Shown: positions 52,701 through 61,065, counted from the first letter of the stretch. The stretch: DNA of 64,000 bases from a bacterium (GCA_014360495.1 JACIXR010000001.1:339143-403142), one strand, 5' to 3'. Notes: a model not told the origin generated them from the sequence alone. Program-made: numbers and translations.

Positions 52701-54991
52701 AAGATTTCGTTATGCGTTCCTACAACTCTAAATTGCTTGAGGCTGAGAACAGTTTCAAAAACATCATCAACACTTTCTGTCTTCCCTGGAAGAATTACAC
52801 GGATTCCTTGGATAATATCTATAGAAGAAAGGCCAGGCTATACGAGATACTTTACGACCTTTATGACCAATTGGCTCTCTGCGATGGAGAATTTATCCGC
52901 ATAACATCAATAGAGGGTACTTCACCCGACCTACCGGGAATGCAATTACGAAATTACCAGTCAATTGAAAGGCTAGAAGGAATTTTGAGAGAAGGACAGG
53001 GAATAAGACAAATAGAGGAAATGGGTGGGCCTGTTGTGGGACCGAGGCCGCTTCCCGCGGGTGGTTCGGTCTTAGTAAGCGAGAATGTAATGGGCTTTAT
53101 GACGAAACGACTATATTTCACACTAAAGAAAGAGGAAGTAGCCTTGTATCTCGTCGTTCCAGAGATAGTTTCCTTTACTGGTGAAGCTATTACCAGCGAT
53201 AGAGGATATGTAGACCTGAACCTATCCTGGAGTGCGAACCATCCTTACAGAGATAATAGATATCCTGAAAGGAGCGGAGTTGTTGAATATAGCTGGGCTA
53301 TAAAATACCCAGCTTTTGACCCTGCTTTGACCTGGGTTTATGGCGTTCCTTCTCCACCGACAAGTCTTGCTCGGTATTCGGTGGGCAAAGCTACCTCTAT
53401 ATCACTGCCTTTGTTCTCGTGGGCACTATATACCCAAAGAGAGACCTATGAAGTTTACCTGCGGGCGAGAGGAGCCGGAGGCTACACGATAGAAAGAAGA
53501 GGAACAATTCTCATAGACTTACAACCCCAACACGCTGGTATGAGGAACAGTCTTAATACAAGCGACGGCACTCCACCAACTAAGCCGTATGTTGAAGTAA
53601 AGGGACCGTTCACGGCGAGCTCGGGAGAGATGTGGGGAAGATGGCGCTCTGCTGACCCAGAATCAGGGATACAAGAATATCAATACAAGATCGTTAGATT
53701 AGCAGGTAGAACAAGCTCTCTTCCCAATTCCACCTCTCGGGTTTATGCCGATAAATCTGAACCTCTGCCCCTCATAGTTGGAGAGACAGTTGGAGGTGTA
53801 AGAACCACTAATAGGGTTGCCGGTAGTAAGGCACATATAGAAGGGGAATCGGAATTTGGCGGTATCATTCAAACTTTCTTTGATGTAATCCCCTGGACAT
53901 CGGCAATGGGGATGACTGAGATGAATATAAGGGGGTTGTCCTTAGAGCATAACACGAGCTACAAGCTTTTGGTGAGGGCGAAAAATGGGGCTGGATTGTG
54001 GAGCGAAGTGGGAGAATCAATGCCCGTTAAAGTCGACCTAACACCTCCTGACCCACCCTATAGCGCAACCATCAGAATTGAAAACCTCTTCGGATATCCC
54101 ACAACATCCTCTTCAAATTCCACCTTAAGTCCAAGGGATAAGATAATGGCTTTGCCTGTGAGTGGAGGCGTGCAAATGGAGGGGAGTGGTATAAGCGGTT
54201 TAAGGAATTCTGTAATCCAGACAATCATCGAGGGAAGTGCCCTCCAGCTTCAAGGAACGACAGCTCCCCAAATTCTTCAACAGGCTGAGGAAAAGCCATT
54301 TGTGCTTCGCCTCAGCTGGGAATGGGATATCTATAATGATAGGGAATCGGGAATCTCAGGGCATCGCTATGCGATAGGAACAGCTCCCGATAATACGGAA
54401 ATCCTCAACTGGACGGATTTGCCCATCCCCTCAACAACAGCAGAGACTTTGCCCCAGGTAGAAAGAACAACAACATCCATCTCAATAGTTGAATTTCCCG
54501 CCCGAAGCGGCGTGACTTATTACCTTAGGGTTAGGTCAATTAATGGCGCCGGTGTTGCTGGGGAGGAGAGGGTTGTAAGTGTAACCTGCCAATTGGACGA
54601 TTCCACACCGCCTACTTCACCCGGTGTAGCAGTTCTAAGGGAACTTCCTCCATTAACTGTACATCCTTCAACAATTCCTGAGGAGACTCTCCGTCCGCTG
54701 AGAATAATATGGACACAAGCAAGAGATAGGGAATCGGGAATCGTTGAATACAAGTGTGCAGTGGGTAGAAGCGCCGGGGCGGATGATGTGGTTCCCTGGA
54801 CCTCAGTGGGAAGACAGCATGAATTCATCCTTCCCGATTCACTTCCCTATGGAACATTGTTCTACTCCGTGAAAGCAATTAATGGAGCAGGATTGGAAAC
54901 TGTTTCAACTGTTAGTCTCCCATATTCTCCAACAACTCAAATTCAACCCGTTGAGACCGGGACAATAATACAGGCACCTTCAGGAAGATAA
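46709..54991 (+). CDS. Giant secreted FnIII / beta-rich / coiled-coil protein
   Basis: About 2761 aa. A charged N-terminus is followed by a signal helix (YVYLLFFFLPLFFVVNCWG). The first 470 residues are paired FnIII-like domains. Ig-like domains continue to about residue 720. Residues about 750-1625 are a long repetitive beta region rich in Gly and alternating hydrophobics, as in SIGVDFSMIEGGIDLGLNID. Residues about 1635-1870 are helical and coiled-coil-like (ADEMEEEKNRVKQEMDEAKR). From about 2140, FnIII-like domains return. A motif of the AIGTSPxxTDILNWTDV type occurs in both N- and C-terminal FnIII regions. No enzymatic motif was found. The start is set by GAGGAGG 9 nt before this ATG; an in-frame ATG at 46691 is the alternative. 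First gene of a four-gene operon. Probably a surface rod or adhesin. Confidence 0.8.
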   Translation: MRKEANGNIASRTKEKRGNSKYVYLLFFFLPLFFVVNCWGQAAPIPAPAYVYDGLTPPDLDFTNSTTSLSANWAPITESKADYYVDGYECAIGTSPGATDVVDWTNVGNVTSTTLSTPTLNHGTTYYFSVRGWRSVDKGEVATSDGITVDTKPPSSQVEQLPQITDSLSFTVTWSGTDDGGVIIVPTVEVVNKADAAVAQVGGPSGILNYDVQYRDGDTGAWTDWQMETTATSATFTGENGHTYYFRCRARDSAGNVEDWPVEPSYDTFTTIQVAGPPAPDYVNDGLTPLDIDFTNSTDQLSANWASVSEAYGYEVAIGTSPTTTDILNWTDVSGVTSTTRTGLSLTHGTTYYFLVRAYDANHIAGGSTSSDGVTVDTQPPSSQVNPLPSTTPSLSFTVSWTGTDSPAGILNYDVQYRDGDTGAWTDWQMETTATSATFTGENGHTYYFRCRARDSAGNVEDWPSTPDTQTAINIGAVSLTVVATPSALSYSAGENSKSVTFGVTATGPQGVNLTTLTYRREYSDGTSEEIPEVISQRIEAGARVDITRDITIDDATRTRVLAGRTTGTFNLVATFSGNDDSGNAVSGSATISVEVRSGAPEVFTVSNLRIQFTARSPFAIGQEVRGKILLDASGTVPGDVRGVIYLDGNRWRSFGVRIRETGENEFDSDPLPTAESDVGRHTIRVEIVDPTALSAEANYEVSREAEIPAFSLSELILIADAAKLSDFHFSSTEREGNTNRYTLNGTAKLTIISLDNQQVEDVNIENLKIAYNDSDPKNSEIRSGRVIKEVDETAEPLFKKWKDCLAIRKVEYNYPEGSPTRPDFLSLSGMLHIPYLDQDLYQINDLHLNKDGIVGKDFHTNHEWNVFGFIFSIKDIGSAPSISVGKDSSGYYISISGDLSVNMRGGSPHKIADYSNFKFAYNRSTDDFTIAGTFNITDPFGFIPGNNYLELNRLQFAKETETWFIKASCRFHKENLPDGVKDLLQKIPALPETVEFKFSKGGNIVGKIALLNELGSSGPGHHLNYDFANSRTSSVDPTEYRIPKIDYVLDPTYIGINLKWENGEFVKDQSSIEFALDLYLSKFKDDSGNWVEDENRRRVQVGDVNASGEFTPGVRILMDGGVEWNAPMITVVRGLRYSFCDDKILLRLNELAFQVYPFVISINGSIGVDFSMIEGGIDLGLNIDLDGNVDWRLGGGGRFDIVNVVHIGVDNLDFWGGPEPREITLNFDTTTGEGSGRNFSQSGDQTIQVKRYFKFENATIDLGREGSWFHGSVEQFLIYTTTEGNTKVSIRHADVSIAGISLLSDYDYHNPMLRVAGKATIPSGQEIIIVGKLGWGADIGDMTFGLFGAVGGLTIQIGPVTLTDVGGGFFYNPVAEDLETVRHMCGFNRPEMDERIQSRRPGGADNPGKFAVLLYAGAVIASDDLVKGKALISLTENYFNLDAEVDVLPSANLAKGVVYLGVGWSPFYAEGSIDIEVNAVDIITGKGHLDFYVYSSDAWGIMGNANLKVIRIIDVTAELFVGNPGFMFDGKVGAGIDLYIVSGGFELETMFWYKRSPPSSWGAYAKGKAWGDVLGGLIGAKVSLEGALIHTSPAFIIYTVGGLKIEICWVTVFDGSVWLALSTEDGLDGGTGRNSRYDELIDEARHMADEMEEEKNRVKQEMDEAKRAFDQLSAEQRRIAGSTVIQPDVEKARIVNEVYTSEMSWWDYYSGESSATATISTIRSIWENVIDGTEAQSLANRRTELLNSQNEIDQMNQQMIEKYNAVVEKINQYSALLEAELPSIRELGEMGTPFLGYNEQTITASDGSTRTIRVGFNMDWTKADQQANALQEVKEQSAAYEQRLLQLVGQFEENIQRLDGLLHWEDPAVAPLAGDYYRRFQKINHHYRTYLNYLKDNFESCWRRLNTLNSTTTEAALSSSFSNLAQRTNVLPLGDASLKQWTNQRIDNINRLLGKTRGEEGSYNPILSDSDPIERWREVWRDSGLELWYRVPMAGLEDFVMRSYNSKLLEAENSFKNIINTFCLPWKNYTDSLDNIYRRKARLYEILYDLYDQLALCDGEFIRITSIEGTSPDLPGMQLRNYQSIERLEGILREGQGIRQIEEMGGPVVGPRPLPAGGSVLVSENVMGFMTKRLYFTLKKEEVALYLVVPEIVSFTGEAITSDRGYVDLNLSWSANHPYRDNRYPERSGVVEYSWAIKYPAFDPALTWVYGVPSPPTSLARYSVGKATSISLPLFSWALYTQRETYEVYLRARGAGGYTIERRGTILIDLQPQHAGMRNSLNTSDGTPPTKPYVEVKGPFTASSGEMWGRWRSADPESGIQEYQYKIVRLAGRTSSLPNSTSRVYADKSEPLPLIVGETVGGVRTTNRVAGSKAHIEGESEFGGIIQTFFDVIPWTSAMGMTEMNIRGLSLEHNTSYKLLVRAKNGAGLWSEVGESMPVKVDLTPPDPPYSATIRIENLFGYPTTSSSNSTLSPRDKIMALPVSGGVQMEGSGISGLRNSVIQTIIEGSALQLQGTTAPQILQQAEEKPFVLRLSWEWDIYNDRESGISGHRYAIGTAPDNTEILNWTDLPIPSTTAETLPQVERTTTSISIVEFPARSGVTYYLRVRSINGAGVAGEERVVSVTCQLDDSTPPTSPGVAVLRELPPLTVHPSTIPEETLRPLRIIWTQARDRESGIVEYKCAVGRSAGADDVVPWTSVGRQHEFILPDSLPYGTLFYSVKAINGAGLETVSTVSLPYSPTTQIQPVETGTIIQAPSGR
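47324..47491 (+). repeat. 168-bp internal repeat, copy 1
   Basis: Encodes the second half of an FnIII pair (ILNYDVQYRDGDTGAWTDW and onward to AGNVEDWP). It differs from 47933-48100 at one base by eye (GAT versus GAC). Confidence 0.9.
47933..48100 (+). repeat. 168-bp internal repeat, copy 2
   Basis: Second copy, 609 bp downstream of the first and in frame. The FnIII domain preceding each copy has diverged, so the near-identity is local. Confidence 0.9.
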
Positions 54992-55010
54992 GAAAGAGGT
55001 GATTTTGGGT

Positions 55011-56996
55011 ATGAAAACTAAAATAGGAAAAATTCTCGTTCCACTTCTTTTCATCGTCAATATCTGGGCACAGGAAATCAAAGCTCCCCTCTTCTTTGCG
55101 CTTCCAGATAAAAATAAGGTTTATATTATCCTGGGGCAGACGCCGAGAACTTTTATGGGCTTCAATCTTTATAGAAAGGAAGGAACAGGCGAGTACCAGA
55201 AATTAAACGATGTCCCCATAACAGGAACATTAGACCCATTTTATATGAGGGATTTGCTCGGCGAGGAATATGAGTGGGTCGCCAACGCGCTAAGAGCTGA
55301 TAGTGAAACGGAGTGCCTTTTCAAACTGCGCCAGCCGGAAAACGGCATCCCTCTCTCCCTCATCAGCAGAAAAGTGGCAACCGTTTTGGGGAGGATATAT
55401 ATTGACGATAAAGTTAAAGAGGGAGCTAAATATACCTATAAAGTCGCCCTCATAGACCTCAGCGAAAAGGAGTTCACCTCAGCTGAACAAACCATAATCG
55501 TCTCTCCTCATACGCCTCCCTCTCAACCTCCCAAGAACTTAAAGGCTGAAGCTAAGGATGGGGAGGTTTTCCTCACTTGGGAGTATCCACCCTATAAGGG
55601 GGGAAATGACATAGTTGTGGGTTTCAATATTTACTCCAAAGGGGAAAAGGACAACAAGTTCTACAAGATAACCCCCGTTCCCCTTCTCCGCTGGGAGGGA
55701 ACTTTGTCCTATAGGGATTTGGATGTAGATAACGGCTACACTTATGAGTATTACATCACGAGTGTTGATATGATAGGGGCGGAAAGCGTCCCCTCCAATA
55801 CCGTTTCTGCTAAGCCCGTTGATAAGACCCCTCCAGCGATACCAAGTGGATTGGAGACAGCTGGCGACGAAGGGAAGATCAACATTAAATGGAGCTTAAA
55901 TTTTGAATTGGATATAGCTGGATATAATATATTCAAGGCTACTTCAATTAACGGCGATTACACTAAATTGAATAAAGAGCTGATTGACCCCGATTCCCCC
56001 TTCTATACCGATGAGGATGTTGAATCGGGAAAGCTTTATTTTTATAGGGTATCCGCTGTTGATAAGGCAGGAAATGAAAGCAAAAGAAGCAACGCGATAT
56101 CCGGGACGGCGCGGGATACAACTCCTCCCCAACCTCCCAAAAATCTTCAAGCAGAGGTGAAGGAGCATAAAGTCCTCCTCAAATGGGAGGCGCCACCAGA
56201 TAAGGACCTGAAGGGTTATTATGTTTATAGAGGGGCAACGGAAAAGGACATCTTGAGCATAACCCCCAATCCCCTCCCAAAGGAAACTCTTGAATATCTT
56301 GACGAGGGATTTAGAAAGGAAGGATTGGTGCCCGGTGAATCCTATATATTGGGGGTTTCCGCTATTGACAACTCCTATAACGAGAGCAAACCCTCCCTCA
56401 TAAAAGTTGAGATTCCCGACGATGAACCACCCTCGCTCCCCGTTTCCTTCTCCGCTCGTACAACTGAGGATGGGAAGGTCAGGGTAAGTTGGCAAACGAG
56501 CCTGTCAAGGGATGTAAAGGGATATCGGATATACAGAGCGGAGGAGGGGAAGGAGCCAGTGATGATAGGGGAAGTTGGTAAGGATGTATTTGTGTTTATT
56601 GATGATAAGGCGGAAAAGGGAAAGAAATATCTCTATCAAATGAGCGCATTTGATTTAAGGGGAAACGAGAGCGAGAAAACCAAACCGATAGAGGTAATCC
56701 CCTCGGATGTAGAGAGACCGCCAACGCCCCAAAACATAAAAGTAGTTCTCACTGATAGAGGTGTGGTGATTATTTGGGAAGCAGTAAAAGCGGATGACCT
56801 GTTAGGCTACAATGTCTATCGGGCGGATTATCCCAGTGGTGTCTTTAAGAAGCTTAACCAGCAGCCGATAAAAGATTTATCTTTCCTGGATGGGGAAGGA
56901 AAAGCTACTCATTATTATAAAGTGACCGCAATAGATACATCCCAGAACGAGAGCATTCCTCCCCAGCCGATAAAACCTAAAAAGGAGGGAAAATGA
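55011..56996 (+). CDS. Secreted multi-FnIII protein
   Basis: A 661-aa protein starting MKTKIGKILVPLLFIVNIWA (signal peptide). An N-terminal FnIII-like unit is followed by at least five FnIII domains of about 90 aa. Domain joins include TPPSQPPKNLKAEAKDGEVF, TPPAIPSGLETAGDEGKIN, TPPQPPKNLQAEVKEHKV, EPPSLPVSFSARTTEDGKV and RPPTPQNIKVVLTDRGVV. Most domains contain a GYxxYRA strand and a Y-x-V-(S/T)-A-(I/V)-D strand. It probably forms an extended periplasmic or surface stalk. The frame opens at a GTG at 54999, but AGAGGTGAT fits the ATG at 55011. It starts 19 nt after the giant gene and overlaps the barrel gene by 4 nt. Confidence 0.8.
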   Translation: MKTKIGKILVPLLFIVNIWAQEIKAPLFFALPDKNKVYIILGQTPRTFMGFNLYRKEGTGEYQKLNDVPITGTLDPFYMRDLLGEEYEWVANALRADSETECLFKLRQPENGIPLSLISRKVATVLGRIYIDDKVKEGAKYTYKVALIDLSEKEFTSAEQTIIVSPHTPPSQPPKNLKAEAKDGEVFLTWEYPPYKGGNDIVVGFNIYSKGEKDNKFYKITPVPLLRWEGTLSYRDLDVDNGYTYEYYITSVDMIGAESVPSNTVSAKPVDKTPPAIPSGLETAGDEGKINIKWSLNFELDIAGYNIFKATSINGDYTKLNKELIDPDSPFYTDEDVESGKLYFYRVSAVDKAGNESKRSNAISGTARDTTPPQPPKNLQAEVKEHKVLLKWEAPPDKDLKGYYVYRGATEKDILSITPNPLPKETLEYLDEGFRKEGLVPGESYILGVSAIDNSYNESKPSLIKVEIPDDEPPSLPVSFSARTTEDGKVRVSWQTSLSRDVKGYRIYRAEEGKEPVMIGEVGKDVFVFIDDKAEKGKKYLYQMSAFDLRGNESEKTKPIEVIPSDVERPPTPQNIKVVLTDRGVVIIWEAVKADDLLGYNVYRADYPSGVFKKLNQQPIKDLSFLDGEGKATHYYKVTAIDTSQNESIPPQPIKPKKEGK

Positions 56997-58795
56997 GGCT
57001 AACATTTCTCTTTGTCCTTCTTTTTGTCAGCTCGCTCGCATTTTGCGCTGCGAAAGCGGAGGTATTATATATGGAGCCAGCTCCGCCTGCCCCGCCAGCT
57101 CCCCCCAAGAAAGCCCCTGAATGGAAGATAAACCAAATTGGTGAGGCAAGCATAGCCTATCAAACCGTTAAGGACTCAAGAGGGGAAAGCAAAGACAGTG
57201 TAATAGGGAAAGTTGTATATAGCGTTAATGGACAGAAGGAGCAGGAAAAGATGAGCGGCGCTCTTCAATTCAATAGGCAGTTTATGACGACTGGAGACAT
57301 AAAGAATATCATCCTGAAGGGAGAATGGAAGGGGAAGAATAGTGAATTCAGCTTGTCCCACAACCTCTCGGATACGGGAAATATAGTTGCGAGGATATAT
57401 AATCTCGCTCAGTTAAGGGACACGAAGCTAAATTTTATGAGGAGAGAGGGTGAATATTCATTTATTGTCAATCTTTCCCAAACAACTAACGAAAATAGGA
57501 GCGCTGGAACATTACAGCAGAGAACGGAAGCAAAGGAAAGGAAGCTATCAATAATTAAAAAGGGGGAGAAAAGCGAGACAAGGCTCGTATGGAGCAATGT
57601 AGAGAACACCCTTCCCGTCACGGGAGCTCATTCCTCTGTGAAAAACCTTTCCCTCAAGATAACACAGAATCTCAAAAGCAATGTTCAGCTCTTCTTGGGA
57701 TTGGAGAGCAGAGATTCTGATTCGCGAGGTGGAAGGGCTCAACCCCTGGTTTCCTCCTCCAATAAGAAATATAGCGCCGGTCTCACAATCCCAATGGGAG
57801 AGAAATGGAAGCTGAAATTAAGCTATGATTCTCTGAAGAACAGCTACACATCCGCTGGGAGAAGCGTTAGCACGAGCACAAATATATTAGATTACACAAT
57901 CTCCTACCAACTTTTACCCCCTCTCGCTTGGGAGACATCCTATAACATTTATAAGACGAGTGGACAGAGCGAGACGAGAAGAATTTACAGCAGGCTTAGC
58001 TTAACGGGGGCTCCTCGCGGTTATTTCAGGTTAGGAGCCGCAAATCTTCTCTATCAGCTATTAAGCGTCAAGGACAGGACGGGAAGGACTGTCTCGGAAA
58101 ATGACCAGTTTCAATTAAATGTGCCAATTAATTTAGGCACAAAAATCAACATAATGGGGATATTTACCGTGGGTAAGCAGGATAGCGCTGGTCCAGTGGG
58201 CAGGACAACGGATATAAAAAATTATAATATCACTTGGAATTATCGCGCCTCTGCTAACTCCCGCTACTATCTTCAATACAACACAAATGAGACATCAACC
58301 CGAGGATTGCCCTCAAATTCCGTGGATAACTATAGGGGAGGTGTGGAATGGACGGCAAAAGCTAACGGCAAGGATATGCCCCTCTCGCTTAAGAGGACAT
58401 CATCTACCTCCAGTTATGGAACACAAGGAGCTGATGTTACGGAGACCGCTTTAACAATCAGCTTTCCCTCTTCTTCCCCCCGAACGAGGATTAAATATAC
58501 ATTCGCTTTAACGAGCGCTGAGACAAGGCAAGTGGGAAGGACTTTGAGCAGAGATGCCAAAAAGCATTCCCTTAACCTATCGCTTGCTAATAAAAAAGGG
58601 GATACTCGTTTGGAGAGCTTTATATCTTACATTGATACCGATGAGGACCTCTTCAACATATCCTTCGCCCTCGTCCAGCAAAAAGGAAAGGATTATAAGG
58701 TTTCCCTCAGGCTATTCAAGAACAGGGAATGCTTCTATCCCGCAACTCCCTACGATACCTCCAATATCTTCCTTGAAATCCTTTACGGCTTTTAG
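56993..58795 (+). CDS. Outer-membrane beta-barrel candidate
   Basis: A 600-aa protein with a signal peptide (MRLTFLFVLLFVSSLAFCAA), a Pro/Ala linker (EPAPPAPPAPPKKAPEW), then about 540 residues of alternating polar/hydrophobic strands such as KNLSLKITQNLKSNVQLFLG and DYTISYQLLPPLAWETSYNI. It ends FLEILYGF; a C-terminal aromatic, usually Phe, is the insertion signal of outer-membrane barrels read by BamA. No plug, TonB box or POTRA domain is visible. It is the only clear outer-membrane protein of the operon and so a candidate export or anchoring channel for the giant protein. Start overlaps the upstream stop (ATGA). Confidence 0.7.
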   Translation: MRLTFLFVLLFVSSLAFCAAKAEVLYMEPAPPAPPAPPKKAPEWKINQIGEASIAYQTVKDSRGESKDSVIGKVVYSVNGQKEQEKMSGALQFNRQFMTTGDIKNIILKGEWKGKNSEFSLSHNLSDTGNIVARIYNLAQLRDTKLNFMRREGEYSFIVNLSQTTNENRSAGTLQQRTEAKERKLSIIKKGEKSETRLVWSNVENTLPVTGAHSSVKNLSLKITQNLKSNVQLFLGLESRDSDSRGGRAQPLVSSSNKKYSAGLTIPMGEKWKLKLSYDSLKNSYTSAGRSVSTSTNILDYTISYQLLPPLAWETSYNIYKTSGQSETRRIYSRLSLTGAPRGYFRLGAANLLYQLLSVKDRTGRTVSENDQFQLNVPINLGTKINIMGIFTVGKQDSAGPVGRTTDIKNYNITWNYRASANSRYYLQYNTNETSTRGLPSNSVDNYRGGVEWTAKANGKDMPLSLKRTSSTSSYGTQGADVTETALTISFPSSSPRTRIKYTFALTSAETRQVGRTLSRDAKKHSLNLSLANKKGDTRLESFISYIDTDEDLFNISFALVQQKGKDYKVSLRLFKNRECFYPATPYDTSNIFLEILYGF

Positions 58796-58804
58796 CTTCA
58801 GATT

Positions 58805-60454
58805 ATGAAAACATCAGCTTTCCGCTTCTATCCTTTTCTAATATTATCACTTTTAATCCCTTTTACGCTTCTCGGAGCGGGAGGGAAAACTTCCCCATCC
58901 GCTGAGGATTATATCCGCAAAGGCGAATATGAAAAGGCAATATCTATTTTAGAAGATGCTCTCAAAAAATCTCCTTCAGATGTAAAGCTGAAGCAAGCAC
59001 TTTTCCTCTGCTACTTTCAGGTTGGGGTGAAGAAATATGAGGGAAGCGAGTTCGCCTCAGCAGGAGAATACTTCGCAAAAGCCCTGAAACTTGACCCATC
59101 TTCTTTACAAGCAAGGCAAAACTTGGCTCTATCTCTCTTCAAGCTGGGAAACCTTGAGGAAGCCAAGAGGGTGGTGGAGGAGGGATTGAAAACGGCAAAA
59201 CCGGATAGGAATCTCCTCCTCATCCTTGCCCAGATTTATCAGAAGGAAGGAAACGAAGAGAAGGTCATAGCGACTTTGGAGGAAATCCACAAGAATTATC
59301 CAAAGGATAAAGAAACGGGTCTGATTCTCGCTAGGCTTTACTATTCTCAGCTTAAATTAGATAAGGCGAGACAAGTTTATCTGAAGCTTGCTGAACATTA
59401 TCCCAAGGATTTAGACATTCTATCAAGCATAGCGAAGACATATGAGGATGAAGGAAGGTGGAGGGAGGCAATAGCTGAATACGAAAAAATTCTCCAAATT
59501 GACCCCAAGAATATTTTCATATATCGCAGAATGGGACGAATCTACGAAAAGGAAGGAAAATTAGAGGAGGCGATAGCCTTATATAATAGGGCTGTGGAAT
59601 CGCTGAAGAACATCCCTCAATTTTATCTCTGGTTGGGAGAGCTTTTGGAAAAGAAAGGCGATGAGGATTCCGCCTTAAAAAACTTTAAAAAAGCGAGAGA
59701 TTTATCAATAGAACATCCACTTCCTTACTTCAAGTTAGCTATGGCGGAAAAAGACAGCCGGGAAAGAGAGACGCTTTTGAAACAGGCGGTAAATAAAGGA
59801 GTAAGGGCATTGGAGGAAGCGGAAAAATCTCTTCTCGTTCGGATTGGAGAGGAGACGAGCTTGGAGAGCTTAAGGGGTTCACTTGAATTAGCAGAGGAGA
59901 TAGAGAATATAGAGAAGACCCTACGTTTATCTTTAGATGTGTATCTTTTCCCAGAGGGTGAGAAAAGCAGTGAGAGAGCGGAGAGGGAACTGCAGAACTT
60001 GCTAAAGAGGTATCCCCGAAGCAGGATACTACTTGAATATACGGGTTTGATTTTGGAGAGCAAGGGAGAATGGGGTAAGGCTTTGGAGGTTTGGAGGAAG
60101 ATTCTCCAGAGGAACCCAAGAGTGGAGAGGGCTCATTTGGGTATGGGGAAGGCTTTGGAAGCAATGGGGAAATGGGAAGAAGCAGGACGAGCTTATAAAT
60201 TGGCAGTAGAGCTCAAAGAGGATGACGAGGAAGCTTTTGAAGGAATGGTAAGGATGTATGAAAAAACTGGGAAAATCGGTGTCCTTGTGGAGGAATGGGA
60301 GAGGAAAGCTAAATTCCCCTCTTATAGATATAATCTCCTTTTCTTGAATAGATTTGAAAAGCTTTTGCTGAAAGTGGGGAGGGAAAAGGAAGCGGAGGAA
60401 GTGAGGAGGAAAATAGAAGAGGTAAAGAAGATGAAGGAGGAAGGGAAGTTATAG
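58805..60454 (+). CDS. Secreted or periplasmic TPR protein
   Basis: A 549-aa protein with an N-terminal signal sequence (FYPFLILSLLIPFTLLGAG) and about ten TPR motifs: EDYIRKGEYEKAISILEDAL, AGEYFAKALKLDPSSLQARQ, EEAKRVVEEGLKTAKPDRN, EGRWREAIAEYEKILQIDP, EGKLEEAIALYNRAVESLK and GEWGKALEVWRKILQRNP. The C-terminus is highly charged (Lys/Glu). TPR proteins with signal peptides are common scaffolds next to outer-membrane secretion channels. It starts 9 nt after the barrel gene and ends the operon. No clear terminator follows; a field of repeats begins 14 nt downstream. Confidence 0.85.
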   Translation: MKTSAFRFYPFLILSLLIPFTLLGAGGKTSPSAEDYIRKGEYEKAISILEDALKKSPSDVKLKQALFLCYFQVGVKKYEGSEFASAGEYFAKALKLDPSSLQARQNLALSLFKLGNLEEAKRVVEEGLKTAKPDRNLLLILAQIYQKEGNEEKVIATLEEIHKNYPKDKETGLILARLYYSQLKLDKARQVYLKLAEHYPKDLDILSSIAKTYEDEGRWREAIAEYEKILQIDPKNIFIYRRMGRIYEKEGKLEEAIALYNRAVESLKNIPQFYLWLGELLEKKGDEDSALKNFKKARDLSIEHPLPYFKLAMAEKDSRERETLLKQAVNKGVRALEEAEKSLLVRIGEETSLESLRGSLELAEEIENIEKTLRLSLDVYLFPEGEKSSERAERELQNLLKRYPRSRILLEYTGLILESKGEWGKALEVWRKILQRNPRVERAHLGMGKALEAMGKWEEAGRAYKLAVELKEDDEEAFEGMVRMYEKTGKIGVLVEEWERKAKFPSYRYNLLFLNRFEKLLLKVGREKEAEEVRRKIEEVKKMKEEGKL

Positions 60455-60467
60455 AAAGCCTGATTTT

Positions 60468-60560
60468 CATTGCGAGTCTTCTTCAGAGCAGGAAGGTGTT
60501 GCAATCTCTTATAGAAAGAAACCAGAAATACGAGATTGCTTCGCTACTGCTCGCAATGAC
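60468..60560. repeat. REP/MITE-like palindromic element
   Basis: Begins CATTGCGAGTC, contains TGTTGCAATCTC and CGAGATTGCTTCGCTACTGC, and ends CTCGCAATGA(C); the two ends are inverted copies of each other. The 611-bp gap 60455-61065 is filled by this, the inverted-repeat arm, a further copy and the promoter. Confidence 0.65.
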
Positions 60561-60590
60561 AGAGAGGTCCAGGTCCCCAAACAAATGACT

Positions 60591-60748
60591 GTCATTGCTG
60601 GCATGGGTAAAGGTTTTTGAAAAGTAGGGTGGATTTAAAATAACGAAAAACAAAATGTCTCATATAAAAATCTATTTCCAAAGGCGCGAGTCCGACAAAG
60701 GAGGACCTGACAATTTCATGCCTTCTCTATTATTAAATACGAGGTTGC
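60591..60748 (+). repeat. Left arm of a 160-bp inverted repeat flanking a glycosidase gene
   Basis: Runs from GTCATTGCTGGCATGG to ATTAAATACGAGGTTGC. The reverse complement of 63790-63950 aligns along its whole length with only a few substitutions and small indels. Confidence 0.85.
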
Positions 60749-60836
60749 TACGCCTTCTGCTTCGCAGAAGGCTCGCAATGAAAGTGGGGTTCTTACCCCG
60801 CTACGGAAGGAATTGTCGCTAAAACCTGTACCCATA

Positions 60837-60918
60837 GATGCGAGCCTCCCGTGAGGGAGGCGTGGCAATCTCATAAAGACCTTGCGAAAAGATTGCTTCG
60901 CTGATGCTCGCGGCTATG
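60837..60918. repeat. REP/MITE-like palindromic element
   Basis: GATGCGAGCCTCCCGTGAGG, in which GCCTCCC-GTGA-GGGAGGC forms a 7-bp hairpin, then GTGGCAATCTC, AGATTGCTTCGC and GCTCGCGGC. Confidence 0.65.
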
Positions 60919-61000
60919 AGTGTTCAATTGTTATTTATTCCCTTTATGGAAGATAAGAAGCTCCCATCCACGAGTACGGTTATCAAGAGATTAATCTATA

Positions 61001-61029
61001 TTCACAAACCTATTTTTATTCTGTAAAAT
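61001..61029 (+). promoter_or_regulatory. Predicted promoter of the GH-A-like glycosidase gene
   Basis: TTCACA (61001-61006), 17-nt spacer, TAAAAT (61024-61029); the ribosome binding site GAGGAGG follows at 61050. Confidence 0.5.
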
Positions 61030-61065
61030 TAATATCGTTAAAAATCCTTGAGGAGGCGATGTAAA

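Noticed and set aside
60455..61000. Repeat cluster as a CRISPR array
   Set aside because: Repeats are unequal, palindromic and irregularly spaced, and no cas gene is present.
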